Positions 18,034 through 26,733 are shown, numbered from the stretch's first letter. The stretch: DNA of 64,000 nucleotides from Paraburkholderia sprentiae WSM5005 (GCF_001865575.2 NZ_CP017562.2:372001-436000); one strand, 5' to 3'. Notes: generated by a model not told the origin, from the letters alone. Numbers and translations: made by a program.

Positions 18034-18981
18034 ATGCCGCACGGCGCCGTCCTTATGCCCAACGTGCCTGCCCACAACTGGGGCCTTGAACAGATCGTCG
18101 CCGACCTGCGCGCCTCGCGCGAACAATTGCATCGCACGCGGCATCCGCTCGGCATTCGCGAATTGCCATCGCGTGAAGCGGTGGTCAATATCGTGGCTGG
18201 CCTGCGCGCCGCGATGTTTCCGACGCATTACGGCGCCCCCGATCTAACCGACGAGACAGTCGACTACTACGTCGGCCATACGCTCGAAAGCACGTTGCGG
18301 CTGCTCGCCGAACAGATTCGTCGCGCGCTGCGCTTCCTGCCCGAGTTCGGCGCGACGCCCGAGCCCGAGTTGCGCGAGCGCGCATTCGCGGTGGCGCGCG
18401 AGTTCGCCACGCAGTTGCCGGGCATCCGCGCGCTGCTCGTCAGCGACATCCAGGCCGCGTTCACCGGCGACCCGGCCGCGCAGCACATCACCGAAATCCT
18501 GCTGTGCTATCCGGGCGTGTGGGCGATGACGCATCACCGTCTCGCGCATGCGTTGCACCGGCTCGGCGTGCCGCTGCTCGCGCGCTTCATCAACGAGATC
18601 GCGCACTCGGCGACCGGCATCGACATTCACCCGGGCGCGACGATCGGGCCGAGCTTTTTCATCGATCACGGCACTGGCGTGGTGATCGGCGAGACCGCGA
18701 TCATCGGCGAGCGGGTGCGCGTGTACCAGGCAGTCACGCTCGGCGCGAAGAGCTTCGCGGCCGACGAGGACGGCACGCTGATCAAGGGCAACGCACGCCA
18801 TCCGATCGTCGAGGACGACGTCGTGATCTACGCGGGCGCGACGATCCTCGGACGCGTGACGATCGGGCGCGGTTCGGTGATCGGCGGCAACGTGTGGCTC
18901 ACGCACAGCGTGCCGCCCGGCAGCAGCGTATCGCAAGGCAAGGTCCGCGAAGGCGAGCGCACCGACGATGGGCGGCAGTGA
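18034..18981 (+). CDS. Serine O-acetyltransferase, EpsC type
   Basis: This 315-residue cytoplasmic enzyme would acetylate L-serine with acetyl-CoA, the committed step of cysteine synthesis. After an N-terminal helical domain (about 1-190), the left-handed beta-helix hexapeptide repeats appear: IDIHPGATIGPSFFIDHGTG, VVIGETAIIGERVRVYQ and VIYAGATILGRVTIGRGSVI. His in DIHPGA and in FIDHGTG are the expected catalytic/substrate residues. It is longer than CysE (about 270), as is usual for the EpsC/SAT-like class. An in-frame ATG seven codons later is an alternative start. No cysteine synthase gene is adjacent. Confidence 0.88.
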   Translation: MPHGAVLMPNVPAHNWGLEQIVADLRASREQLHRTRHPLGIRELPSREAVVNIVAGLRAAMFPTHYGAPDLTDETVDYYVGHTLESTLRLLAEQIRRALRFLPEFGATPEPELRERAFAVAREFATQLPGIRALLVSDIQAAFTGDPAAQHITEILLCYPGVWAMTHHRLAHALHRLGVPLLARFINEIAHSATGIDIHPGATIGPSFFIDHGTGVVIGETAIIGERVRVYQAVTLGAKSFAADEDGTLIKGNARHPIVEDDVVIYAGATILGRVTIGRGSVIGGNVWLTHSVPPGSSVSQGKVREGERTDDGRQ

Positions 18982-19016
18982 TGCACCGCTAGCCGCGTCC
19001 GGATGCATTGCCGCGT

Positions 19017-19529
19017 CTAGCTGATCGGCCAGTGGCGCAACCACGGCAACGCATGCACGCGATGCAGCCACACATGCTCGCCGATCAGCCACGCGGCCAC
19101 CCACGACGCGGCGACGACGATCAGATCGCAGTGCCCGCTATTCCATAGGTTCAACGAATGCCGCCCGGCGATCCACGGCACGCCCAGCGGATTCGGCCAG
19201 TCGGCGAACAGATGCATCAGGCCGCCGCACGCGAAGCCGAAGGCCGGCGCCGCGTAGATCGAATGTCCGAGCGTGTGATACGACACCGCTAGCAGCGCGA
19301 GCCAGCCGATACCCCAATGCGTCAACGTGCGATGTGTGATCCACAGCCGCCGCGCGCGGGACCACCACGCGACTTCGAGCCAGTCGGGCGCGGTGCTGCC
19401 GGCCACGCCGGCGATGAAGCTAAGCAGCACGGCTGGATGAAACGGACCCCCGCCGCTGCGCGCGACGATCGCCGCCGCGATGATGCCGGCAGCGAAACCG
19501 GTCGCATGATGCGCTTTGCTGGATGCCAT
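19017..19529 (-). CDS. YdjM/DUF457-type membrane protein (metal-dependent hydrolase family)
   Basis: This 170-residue membrane protein of the YdjM/YbcI family is annotated as a metal-dependent hydrolase. Conserved polar motifs between hydrophobic helices are HRTLTHWGIGW, the GGLMHLFADWPNP segment and SSKAHHATG at the N-terminus. The histidine/aspartate pattern suggests a membrane-embedded metal site. The E. coli homologue is LexA-regulated; I see no LexA box here. The start is the ATG at MASSKAHH, because upstream in-frame codons are arginine/proline-rich noise. Confidence 0.8.
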   Translation of the reverse strand: MASSKAHHATGFAAGIIAAAIVARSGGGPFHPAVLLSFIAGVAGSTAPDWLEVAWWSRARRLWITHRTLTHWGIGWLALLAVSYHTLGHSIYAAPAFGFACGGLMHLFADWPNPLGVPWIAGRHSLNLWNSGHCDLIVVAASWVAAWLIGEHVWLHRVHALPWLRHWPIS

Positions 19530-19668
19530 CGAAACTCGCGGCACGCGTGCCGCGCGAAAACAAAGGGCGGCTATGTTCGCAGATGAGCGGATAAAAAAAT
19601 AGCCGATGCGCGACATAAAAATTCGCGCATCAGCCGATGGCGCACGGCGTTCACGCGAGACGCGCCGC

Positions 19669-20022
19669 TCAGGTCGCGCAACGCGCGATATGGAAGCGCA
19701 TCTCCTCTTCGGGTGGATCGTCGGGCGCATCGGCCGGACGCATGACCTTGATGACCGTGTTGCCGTTGAGCGGCGTGAGCGTAACGAAGTACGAATTGTG
19801 CGAATCGGCACCGACCGCGAGTTCGGTCGCGGCGCCGGCGTGCGAGATACGCACGCGCGGCAGACGTTCTTCAAGGCAGGCCGCGATGGATGCAGGCGTG
19901 CGCGATGAAGAGACGTACACGAGCGGCGCGGACGCATCGCGCGCGGGGCCGCCCGACGAACCGCAAGCGGCGAGGGTGGCAGTGAGGGCGACAGCGGGGG
20001 CAAGCAGCAAAAGTCTTTTCAT
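19669..20022 (-). CDS. Small lipoprotein of unknown function
   Basis: This 117-residue protein has a lipoprotein signal peptide: KR, hydrophobic stretch, then lipobox TLAAC at about residues 17-21. The mature part contains a short beta-rich domain (VYVSSSRTPASIAACLEERLPRVRIS, then SYFVTLTPLNGNTVIKVMR), a pattern seen in small envelope lipoproteins of Burkholderiaceae. A perfect 20-base palindrome lies 17 bases upstream of the ATG and is probably a regulator's site. The longer in-frame extension to 20286 is rejected. Confidence 0.75.
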   Translation of the reverse strand: MKRLLLLAPAVALTATLAACGSSGGPARDASAPLVYVSSSRTPASIAACLEERLPRVRISHAGAATELAVGADSHNSYFVTLTPLNGNTVIKVMRPADAPDDPPEEEMRFHIARCAT

Positions 20023-20038
20023 GATCCGATCGTCGGCG

Positions 20039-20058
20039 TTCCCATGCATGCATGGGAA
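20039..20058. promoter_or_regulatory. Perfect 20-base palindrome before the lipoprotein gene
   Basis: TTCCCATGCATGCATGGGAA is its own reverse complement. It starts 17 bases upstream of the lipoprotein ATG and overlaps the expected leader or promoter. It could be an operator for a dimeric regulator. No regulator gene is adjacent. Confidence 0.55.
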
Positions 20059-20330
20059 GGTGAGGCGCGAGCGAAGCGCGATGCGCCGGCGTGCAGCGCG
20101 ATGCTTCGCGACAAAGCCGCTGTGCGGACGGCGCGGTGTCACGCGCGTCGCACGGCGGCCGGGGCAGTATACCGAGCATGCGTTGACGTCGTCACTAGCG
20201 CGGCCATGCGTTAATTCGTCCGACGGCCAACCGTAAGGGCCCATGAAAAAACCCGCGACGTGGTATTTAATAATTGGTTTGCGCAATGCAGTCTTACGAA
20301 GAAAGCCTTAAATCGAGGCGGGATGCCACC

Positions 20331-20407
20331 TATAATTTCGATAGACGCCTTCGACCAAAGGGTGTCTTTTTCATTTTTATACGCGGCTCTCGGGCCGCGT
20401 TTTTTTT
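20331..20407 (+). ncRNA. Possible small RNA: -10 box followed by two tandem intrinsic terminators
   Basis: A perfect TATAAT (20331-20336) is followed by two rho-independent-type hairpins on the plus strand. The first is AGACGCC / GGTGTCT at 20343-20367, followed by a broken T-run. The second is CGCGGC-N6-GCCGCG at 20382-20399, followed by eight T. The genes immediately upstream are on the minus strand and the nearest plus-strand gene ends 1.3 kb away, so the terminators serve no known gene. Either a short RNA ends here, starting at this -10 or further upstream (20180-20330), or this is an attenuator for the gene at 20596. Confidence 0.45.
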
Positions 20408-20595
20408 ATATATTTTCAAGGCCGATTTATAGATCGCCACGTACCGGCAAATAGCATCTTTCGCCGGTGGGGCTGCTTCGCGATTCCGAACAGGCCTTGT
20501 CCGTTCGTCAGATGGAGCGAAGCAAAGGGCGCAGGACAGGTAGAATCGCGGGTTCGAAATCTGTTTGTGCGCCCCGCGAAGTGAGTGAACCTGTG

Positions 20596-21132
20596 ATGAA
20601 CGACACGCCCTTTCCCTCGTCCGACACGAATGCCGAGTTCCCGACCGATGATTCTTCCGGACCGCAAGACAGCGTGCATGAAGACCGTCTGTGGCATGAC
20701 AACGGCTGGACCGCGCGCATCATCAAGAACGAAGACGACGAAGGCTGGGCCGTCGAAATGATCAAGGACGGCGAGGCGGAGCCAACGCTCGTCGGACCGT
20801 GGACGATGGGCCGCAACAAGAAGGATCCGAAGCCGCTCGACGTATCGGCGTTCAACACGCTGGTGAAAACGGCGTCGGAAGTGCTGCGTCGTCACGAGCA
20901 GCAACTGCGCGCGCAACTGCACAGGGCAGTGCGTGTGCCGAGCGCGGACGGCAACGACGAACTCGACATCACGCTCGATATCGTTCCCGACGAAGACGAG
21001 CCGTACGCACTGTTGAGCGCGCTCGATGCTTTCGGCGAGCAGGTCGCGCAAGTGCAGGTTGCGCCGACGTTCAAGCTCAGCAAGGCGAGCGCCGCGGCGT
21101 GGGTGGCAAACGAGTTTCGTCGACCGGGGTGA
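20596..21132 (+). CDS. Uncharacterised cytoplasmic protein
   Basis: This 178-residue acidic protein has a low-complexity N-terminus (about 1-30, rich in Ser/Asp/Thr/Pro). A compact middle domain (WHDNGWTARIIKNEDDEGWA, TLVGPWTMGRNKKDPKPLD) and a C-terminal helical part with RRHEQQLRAQLHRAV follow. It has no signal peptide or membrane segment. A GTG five codons upstream is an alternative start. I recognise no enzyme motif. It is convergent with the next gene, with only 4 bases between stops. Confidence 0.75.
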   Translation: MNDTPFPSSDTNAEFPTDDSSGPQDSVHEDRLWHDNGWTARIIKNEDDEGWAVEMIKDGEAEPTLVGPWTMGRNKKDPKPLDVSAFNTLVKTASEVLRRHEQQLRAQLHRAVRVPSADGNDELDITLDIVPDEDEPYALLSALDAFGEQVAQVQVAPTFKLSKASAAAWVANEFRRPG

Positions 21133-21136
21133 AGCG

Positions 21137-21568
21137 CTAGCTGCGCTTGCAAAAAATGGCGGTGATGAGCGGCGCGACGTGATGCACGATCGCCGTGCTG
21201 CCGGCGTTCTCGAGCGCGCTTTTTACCTTGTCGTCGCTGCCGAACACGACGGCGCCATACGCGGACTGCGCGACCGGCTCGCCGTCGCCGACCCGGAACA
21301 TCGGGTCGTCCTTTTCGAAGCCCACCACCGCGAATACCCGGAAGCCGAAAGCGGTCAGATGCGCATCGGGCATGGGCGAGAACGCGTTGATCGAGTTGCT
21401 TTCGACGTGCGTCGGCTTCGGGTTGATCAGCTGCTGCTGCATCAGATCAGCAATGAACTGGTGGCCGCTCTCGTTGCATACCAGTGGCGCGTCGAGCTCC
21501 ACGGCGAACGAAGAAAGCGGCAGTGCGGCGGCTGCGGCAAACAGCACAGGGGCAAGAAGACGGTTCAT
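21137..21568 (-). CDS. Exported protein of unknown function
   Basis: This 143-residue protein starts with a clear Sec signal peptide (LLAPVLFAAAAALPLSSFAVE, cleavage near residue 22). The mature domain is small, with one internal cysteine and one near the C-terminus (LVCNESGHQF and AIFCKRS), possibly a disulfide. It is probably periplasmic. It has no recognisable enzymatic motif and is a single-gene unit. Confidence 0.75.
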   Translation of the reverse strand: MNRLLAPVLFAAAAALPLSSFAVELDAPLVCNESGHQFIADLMQQQLINPKPTHVESNSINAFSPMPDAHLTAFGFRVFAVVGFEKDDPMFRVGDGEPVAQSAYGAVVFGSDDKVKSALENAGSTAIVHHVAPLITAIFCKRS

Positions 21569-21807
21569 GAGCGTAGGCGGGCGTCACCAATCGATGTGGT
21601 GGACCAGCAACCACCGCGCCATCCCCGCGGAGGCACGAACGGTGCTGCACATCGAAGGATTCCGAGCGACTGGCAAAACTGGATTCGCACTTTACAGCGA
21701 TTCGGCGAATTCCGCTTTGCGACGGACACGCAACGGCATCTACGACTTCACAAAAAAGCGTTCGGGATGACAGCAAGCTTTCAGAATCCCGTATATATTT
21801 CCGACTT

Positions 21808-22506
21808 ATGACTTCGCGACGACCTCCAATAAACGTTCCGCCGCCACGTACGTGGGATGCCCGGCTCGCCCGCCGGCTCGTGACACCGCTAGTCGACACC
21901 TGGGTCACCCCGAACCATTTGACCACGCTGCGCCTGCTGATCGGTATCGCCGGCGCGTTATGCGTTGCGCGCGGGGGATTCGCGTGGGCCAACGCGGGCG
22001 CACTACTGATCGTGCTGTCGAATTTCGTCGACCACACGGACGGCGAACTCGCGCGGGTCGGTGGCAAGTCGAGCCGCATCGGTCATTTCTACGACCTTGC
22101 CTGCGACGCGCTCGTCACCGTGATGCTGTTCGTCGGCATGGGCATCGGTGCCGGCGGCACACAGATCAGCGCTTTGAAGCTCGCGCCTGGCGTGCTCGGC
22201 GCGGTGGCGGGTGTCGCCATTGCCCTGATCTTCTTTTTGCGCATGCGGATCGAGGAAATGGCCGGCAAGGCCGGCACGAAGCAGGCGTCGGTGGGCGGCT
22301 TCGAAACCGAGGACGTGCTGTACCTGCTGCCGATCGTCACGCTGACGGATGTCGTCGCGCCGTTCGTGGTGGTCGCGGCGATCGGCGCGCCGCTGTTCGC
22401 GGCATGGGTGGTGATCGACTACCGGCGCGTCGCGCGCCGTACCGCTCGCGTGGCGGCCAAGGCCGCCAACGCTTCCGAAACCAGTCGACAGTGGGCCAGC
22501 GAATGA
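21808..22506 (+). CDS. CDP-alcohol phosphatidyltransferase family membrane enzyme
   Basis: This 232-residue membrane enzyme carries the complete family signature D-G-x2-A-R-x8-G-x3-D-x3-D in TDGELAR...GHFYDLACD. Such enzymes transfer a phospho-alcohol between a CDP-activated donor and an acceptor alcohol, as in phosphatidylglycerol, phosphatidylinositol or phosphatidylcholine synthesis. Several hydrophobic helices follow the motif. It is the first gene of a four-gene set whose last member is a nucleotidyltransferase likely to make the CDP-activated headgroup. The stop overlaps the next ATG by 4 bases. Confidence 0.88.
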   Translation: MTSRRPPINVPPPRTWDARLARRLVTPLVDTWVTPNHLTTLRLLIGIAGALCVARGGFAWANAGALLIVLSNFVDHTDGELARVGGKSSRIGHFYDLACDALVTVMLFVGMGIGAGGTQISALKLAPGVLGAVAGVAIALIFFLRMRIEEMAGKAGTKQASVGGFETEDVLYLLPIVTLTDVVAPFVVVAAIGAPLFAAWVVIDYRRVARRTARVAAKAANASETSRQWASE

Positions 22507-23318
22507 ACCTGCACGCCGAAGACGACGTGATCGCGCCCGTTTCCTCAGGCACGCCCGTGGCGGCGCTCATCCCCGCGCCCGACGCCGACCGTGCGATCGC
22601 GAGCCGTACCCGCACCTTCGACAACGCGCGTCTGCGAAAAGACTTCGCCGCGCAGGACGCGTTTCTGTATCTGGAAGATTTCCTCGCGCCGGAAGTCACC
22701 GCGCAGCTGGTTCATAGCGCGCGGTCACTGCTCGACGAGGTGAACCGCAACTATCTGCCGGGTCACAAGCAGGGCGGCAGTGTGAGCCGTCATACGATCG
22801 ACCGGCTCGCGCCGTTCATCGCCGAGCTGTATCGCTCGAAGGAGCTGATCGGCTGGCTCGCGCAGCTGAGCGGCGATCAGCTGCAGGTGTCGCCCGCCGA
22901 CGATCCGCACGCGTACGCGCTCTACTACTACACGCGCGCCGGCGACCATATCGGCTGGCACTACGATACTTCGTATTACGAGGGACGCCGCTACACGCTG
23001 CTGCTTGGCGTGATCGACGAGTCATCGTGCCGGCTCGACTATGAGCTGCATACGCGCAATCCGGACGTGCCGGACGAGCCGGGTTCGGTGCAGATTCCGC
23101 CGGGCGGCCTCGTGTTTTTCGACGGCGACAAGCTGCGTCATCGCATCACGCCGGCCGGCCCGAACGAGATGCGGGTGTCGCTGACGTTCGAATACGTCAC
23201 CGATCCCACTATGCGGCCGTGGCGCCGCTTCGTGTCCAACATGAAGGACGCGATCGCGTACTTCGGTTTCCGCCAGGTGTTCCGTCAGATCGCCTCGCGC
23301 GGCAAGGACGCAGCATGA
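22503..23318 (+). CDS. Fe(II)/2-oxoglutarate-dependent oxygenase-like protein
   Basis: This 271-residue protein has the double-stranded beta-helix oxygenase pattern: metal ligands HxD in GWHYDTSYYEG, a distal His in DKLRHRITP, and the 2-oxoglutarate-binding Arg in MRVSLTFEY. It probably hydroxylates or otherwise oxidises a lipid headgroup, a fatty chain or a precursor made by its neighbours; that is inference from the operon. It overlaps the genes on both sides by 4 bases, so expression is tightly coupled. Prolyl-hydroxylase-like proteins are the nearest structural class. Confidence 0.82.
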   Translation: MNLHAEDDVIAPVSSGTPVAALIPAPDADRAIASRTRTFDNARLRKDFAAQDAFLYLEDFLAPEVTAQLVHSARSLLDEVNRNYLPGHKQGGSVSRHTIDRLAPFIAELYRSKELIGWLAQLSGDQLQVSPADDPHAYALYYYTRAGDHIGWHYDTSYYEGRRYTLLLGVIDESSCRLDYELHTRNPDVPDEPGSVQIPPGGLVFFDGDKLRHRITPAGPNEMRVSLTFEYVTDPTMRPWRRFVSNMKDAIAYFGFRQVFRQIASRGKDAA

Positions 23319-24379
23319 GTCGCGCGGCCCTGCTTCTGCTGTCGATCGGCTCGGCGCTGTTCGTCGGCCTGCTCGCCTGGCAGGGCTTCGGCTCGGTGGC
23401 GTCGACCCTGCTCGCAGCCGGCTGGGGGCTCGCGGTCGTCGCCGCATTCCACGTGGTGCCGCTGGTGCTCGATGCGGGCGCGATCGCGGTGCTGTTCAAG
23501 CGCGGCGCCCCATCGCGTGACGGTGCGCAAGAAGGCGCAACGCGCGGCGCGACGGGCACTGCACGAGCCGAACCCTCGCTGCGCGATGCGCTGTTCGCGC
23601 GCTGGGTCGGCGAATCGGTGAATAGCCTGCTGCCCGCCGGGCAGATCGGCGGCCCGGTGGTGATGGTGCGTCAACTGTCGCAGCGCGGCATGCTGCTGCG
23701 CGACGCGGCCGCCGCGATCACCGTCAGCACGACCTGGCAGGCGCTCGCGCAAATCGTGTTCGCGCTCGGCGGCCTCGTGATGTTCGGCGCGTACGCGGCG
23801 CACGGCGCGCTGCATGACGTGCGAAGCGCCACGCTGATCGCGACCTGCGTGCTCGGCTCGCTGATCGCCGCGTTTTACTTCGCACAGCGGCGCGGCCTGT
23901 TCGGCCGGCTGCTCGGCGTGGTGTCGAAGCTGTTCGGCAAGCGCGACTGGGCGTCGCTGATGACGCGCGCCGAAGCGGTCGACGCCGCCGTGCAGTCGCT
24001 GTACCGCGGGCGCGGCAGCGTGGCGGCGAGCTTTGCGCTGAGCCTCGTCGGTTGGGCCGTCGGCACGGCCGAGGTTTGGCTCGCGTTGCGTTTTTTAGGC
24101 CACCCGGTCGGCTGGATCGATGCGCTGCTGCTGGAGAGCATCGGTCAGGCGATTCGCGGCGCGGCCTTCATGATTCCGGGCTCGCTCGGCGTGCAGGAGG
24201 GCGGCTATCTGCTGCTCGCGCCGCTGGTCGGTTTGCCGCCCGACGCGGCGCTGGCGTTGTCGCTCGCCAAGCGTGCGCGTGAACTGGTGCTGGGCCTGCC
24301 GGGCCTGCTCGTATTGCACCTCAGCGAACGAAGCTGGCAACGTCGGCGCGCCGTGCGGCGTGTGCCGGTTGCCGATTGA
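23315..24379 (+). CDS. Flippase-like membrane protein (lysylphosphatidylglycerol synthase TM / UPF0104 family)
   Basis: This 354-residue polytopic protein has about eight hydrophobic segments. It resembles the transmembrane half of MprF (UPF0104, HpnL-like) and lacks the soluble aminoacyltransferase domain. A characteristic segment is ARWVGESVNSLLPAGQIGGPVVMVRQL, and near the C-terminus LLLESIGQAIRGAAFMIPGSLGVQEGGYL. Relatives are thought to move lipids across the inner membrane. In this operon it would export the product of the phosphatidyltransferase and oxygenase. It overlaps the upstream gene by 4 bases. Confidence 0.82.
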   Translation: MSRAALLLLSIGSALFVGLLAWQGFGSVASTLLAAGWGLAVVAAFHVVPLVLDAGAIAVLFKRGAPSRDGAQEGATRGATGTARAEPSLRDALFARWVGESVNSLLPAGQIGGPVVMVRQLSQRGMLLRDAAAAITVSTTWQALAQIVFALGGLVMFGAYAAHGALHDVRSATLIATCVLGSLIAAFYFAQRRGLFGRLLGVVSKLFGKRDWASLMTRAEAVDAAVQSLYRGRGSVAASFALSLVGWAVGTAEVWLALRFLGHPVGWIDALLLESIGQAIRGAAFMIPGSLGVQEGGYLLLAPLVGLPPDAALALSLAKRARELVLGLPGLLVLHLSERSWQRRRAVRRVPVAD

Positions 24380-24408
24380 CCTCCGTATTTTTTTCCAAAG
24401 GACAGCGC

Positions 24409-25173
24409 ATGCGCGCCATCATTCTCGCAGCGGGCCTCGGCCTGCGTCTCCAGCAACCGCCGCAAGCCCAGTTTCCGAAATGCCTGTTGCAGTTCGACGG
24501 CATGAGCCTGCTTGAACGGCATCTGCAGATGCTCGAAACCGCCGGCGTGACCGACGTCGTTTTGGCGCTGGGTTTTCAGCCGGAATCCGTGCAGGCGGAA
24601 CTGGCGCGCATCGACTGGCCGCACAAGGTCGAGACCGTGCTCAATCCGCGCTTCGATCTGGGCAGCGTGCTGACCGTGCATACCGTTGCCGATGCACTGA
24701 CGCGCGGTGGAGACGTGCTGCTGATGGACGCCGACGTGCTGTACGACGAGCGCATTCTGAATGCGCTGGTGGCGGGCGAGTCGGTCAACCGTCTGCTGAT
24801 CGACCGCGATTTCGAAGCGGGCGACGAGCCCGTCAAACTGTGCCTGAAGGACGGCGTGCCGGTCGAGTTGCGCAAGCAGCTCGCGGTCAATCTGGAGTAC
24901 GACACGATCGGCGAGTCGGTCGGCTTCTTCCGTTTCCGCGAGGAAACCGCGCGGCGCTTCACGCAGATCGTCGCAGGCTATATCGACAGCGGCCGCGCGA
25001 ACATGCCGCACGAAGAAGCGGTGCGCGACCTGCTGCTCGAGCGCAGCCAACTGTTCGACACGGCCGACGTGAGCGGCGCACCGTGGATCGAGATCGACTT
25101 CCCGAACGACGTCGCACGCGCGGCCAACGAAATCCTGCCGCAGTTGCAGCCGCTCGTCAGCGCTTCGCGCTAA
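24409..25173 (+). CDS. Nucleotidyltransferase, phosphocholine/inositol-phosphate cytidylyltransferase-like
   Basis: This 254-residue NTP-transferase has the nucleotide loop ILAAGLGLRL followed by FPKCLLQFDG, the metal-binding LLMDADVLY, and a C-terminal WIEIDFPNDVARA. The last pattern is typical of LicC-type phosphocholine and inositol-phosphate cytidylyltransferases. It likely activates a phospho-alcohol as CDP-alcohol for the phosphatidyltransferase at 21808. AAAGGA precedes the ATG. The alcohol is not identifiable from sequence, and no choline kinase, inositol synthase or phosphonate gene is adjacent. Confidence 0.83.
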   Translation: MRAIILAAGLGLRLQQPPQAQFPKCLLQFDGMSLLERHLQMLETAGVTDVVLALGFQPESVQAELARIDWPHKVETVLNPRFDLGSVLTVHTVADALTRGGDVLLMDADVLYDERILNALVAGESVNRLLIDRDFEAGDEPVKLCLKDGVPVELRKQLAVNLEYDTIGESVGFFRFREETARRFTQIVAGYIDSGRANMPHEEAVRDLLLERSQLFDTADVSGAPWIEIDFPNDVARAANEILPQLQPLVSASR

Positions 25174-25285
25174 GGCGCCGGTGCCGCGCGGACGAGGCGC
25201 GGCAAAATCGTCTCGCGTGACAACATGTGTTGTCGCCGCGATGCCATAATCGACGCTTTCCATTGATGGCTGGCCGCCCGTCGCC

Positions 25286-26695
25286 ATGACAATGCTGCTC
25301 GCTTTAGGCGCTTTCATCGTTCCGCTGATCGTCGCGTGCGCGATGTTCATGGAAAACGTCGACGGCACGGTCATCGTGACGTCACTGCCGGTTCTGGCAC
25401 GCGACCTCGGTCACGATCCGATCACGCTGAAGCTTGCGGTCACCGCGTATGTGATCGGCCTTGGCGTGTTCATCCCGATCTGCGGCTGGGTCGCCGACCG
25501 CTTCGGTTCGCGAACCGTGTTCCGCACAGCCATCGGCATCTTCATGGCGGGCTCACTGATGTGCGCGGTCTCCACGTCGCTCGCTACCTTCGTGCTCGCG
25601 CGCTTCGTGCAGGGCATCGGCGGCGCGCTGATGGTGCCGGTGGGCCGCATCATCATCTTCCGTTCGCTGCCGAAGTCGGAGTTCATTCGCGCGATGAACT
25701 ACCTGACGGTGCCGGCGTTGCTCGGTCCGGTGGTCGGACCGCCGCTCGGCGGCTTTATCACGACCTATCTGCACTGGCGTTTGATCTTCGTGATCAACGT
25801 GCCGATCGGCCTGTTCGGCATCTGGCTGACCAACAAGTACATCGCCAATACGCGCGAGCCGCATCCAGGCCGGCTCGACTGGCTCGGCTTCGTGCTGTCG
25901 GCGAGCGGGGCTTCGCTATTCATGCTCGGGCTCTCGCTGGTCGGCGGCGAACTCGTGTCGACGCGACAGTCGGTCGGCATGTGCGTGATCGGCATCGCGC
26001 TGCTGGTGGTTTATGTGCTGTACGCGAGCCGCGTCGCGCTGCCGGTGCTCGACCTGCGGCTGCTCCGGATCCCGAGTTTTCATGCGAGCGTGATCGGCGG
26101 TTCGCTGTTTCGTATCGGTCTTGGCGCCGTGCCGTTCCTGTTGCCGCTCGCGTTGCAGGAGGGTCTCGGCATGACCGCGTTCAGAGCCGGCGCGATCACG
26201 TGCGCGTCCGCGTTCGGCTCGATCTTCATGAAGACGATGGCGTCGCGCATTCTCGAACGCTTCGGCTTTCGCACCGTGCTGATGGTCAACGCCGCGTGCG
26301 CGGGTCTCGCGATCGCCGTGTACGGCCTGTTCTTTCCCGGCACGCCGCATTGGGTGATCTGGTGCATCGTGCTGGTGGGCGGCTTCTTTCCGTCTCTGCA
26401 ATTCACGTCGCTCAATACGCTTGCCTATGCGGATATTCCGGGCAGCGACGTCGGCCGCGCGACCAGTGTCGCGAGCGTCATCCAGCAGATGTCGCTCGGC
26501 CTCGGCGTGACGATCGCGGGTATCGTGCTGCAGATTTCGCATCAGGCGCAAGGTCATCCGACCATCGTGTTCTCCGATTTCTGGCCGGCGTTTCTCGTCG
26601 TCGGTCTGTTCTCGTGCCTGTCGATTCCGATTACGCGGCGCCTGCCGCGAGACGCGGGTGATGAGATTGCGCGCGGCAGCCGCGGGAGAGCGTAA
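25286..26695 (+). CDS. MFS exporter, DHA2-like 14-helix family
   Basis: This 469-residue inner-membrane proton antiporter has the MFS motif A region GWVADRFGSRTVFR after helix 2 and motif C-like GPVVGPPLGGFI in helix 5. It starts with MENVDGTVI in helix 1, typical of EmrB/QacA relatives. The substrate is unknown. It lies 112 bases after the lipid-headgroup set and 38 bases before gamma-glutamyltransferase, so co-transcription with either is possible but not shown. Confidence 0.88.
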   Translation: MTMLLALGAFIVPLIVACAMFMENVDGTVIVTSLPVLARDLGHDPITLKLAVTAYVIGLGVFIPICGWVADRFGSRTVFRTAIGIFMAGSLMCAVSTSLATFVLARFVQGIGGALMVPVGRIIIFRSLPKSEFIRAMNYLTVPALLGPVVGPPLGGFITTYLHWRLIFVINVPIGLFGIWLTNKYIANTREPHPGRLDWLGFVLSASGASLFMLGLSLVGGELVSTRQSVGMCVIGIALLVVYVLYASRVALPVLDLRLLRIPSFHASVIGGSLFRIGLGAVPFLLPLALQEGLGMTAFRAGAITCASAFGSIFMKTMASRILERFGFRTVLMVNAACAGLAIAVYGLFFPGTPHWVIWCIVLVGGFFPSLQFTSLNTLAYADIPGSDVGRATSVASVIQQMSLGLGVTIAGIVLQISHQAQGHPTIVFSDFWPAFLVVGLFSCLSIPITRRLPRDAGDEIARGSRGRA

Positions 26696-26733
26696 GCGAT
26701 GATACGAACGCAGTCGTCGTCGATCAGGAGGAC

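Larger units (their letters stand above)
20023..20595. other. 573-base gene-free region
   Basis: It contains the 20-base palindrome and the tandem terminators described separately. In between, 20250-20330 is AT-rich (GTATTTAATAATTGG), and GTGGTAT could pair with ATGCCAC, hinting at RNA structure. No protein-coding frame looks real. Confidence 0.5.

Noticed and set aside
19530..20003. Long N-terminal extension of the YdjM-like protein
   Set aside because: The extension is Arg/Pro/Ser-rich and antisense of the lipoprotein region. The family starts at MASSKAHH.
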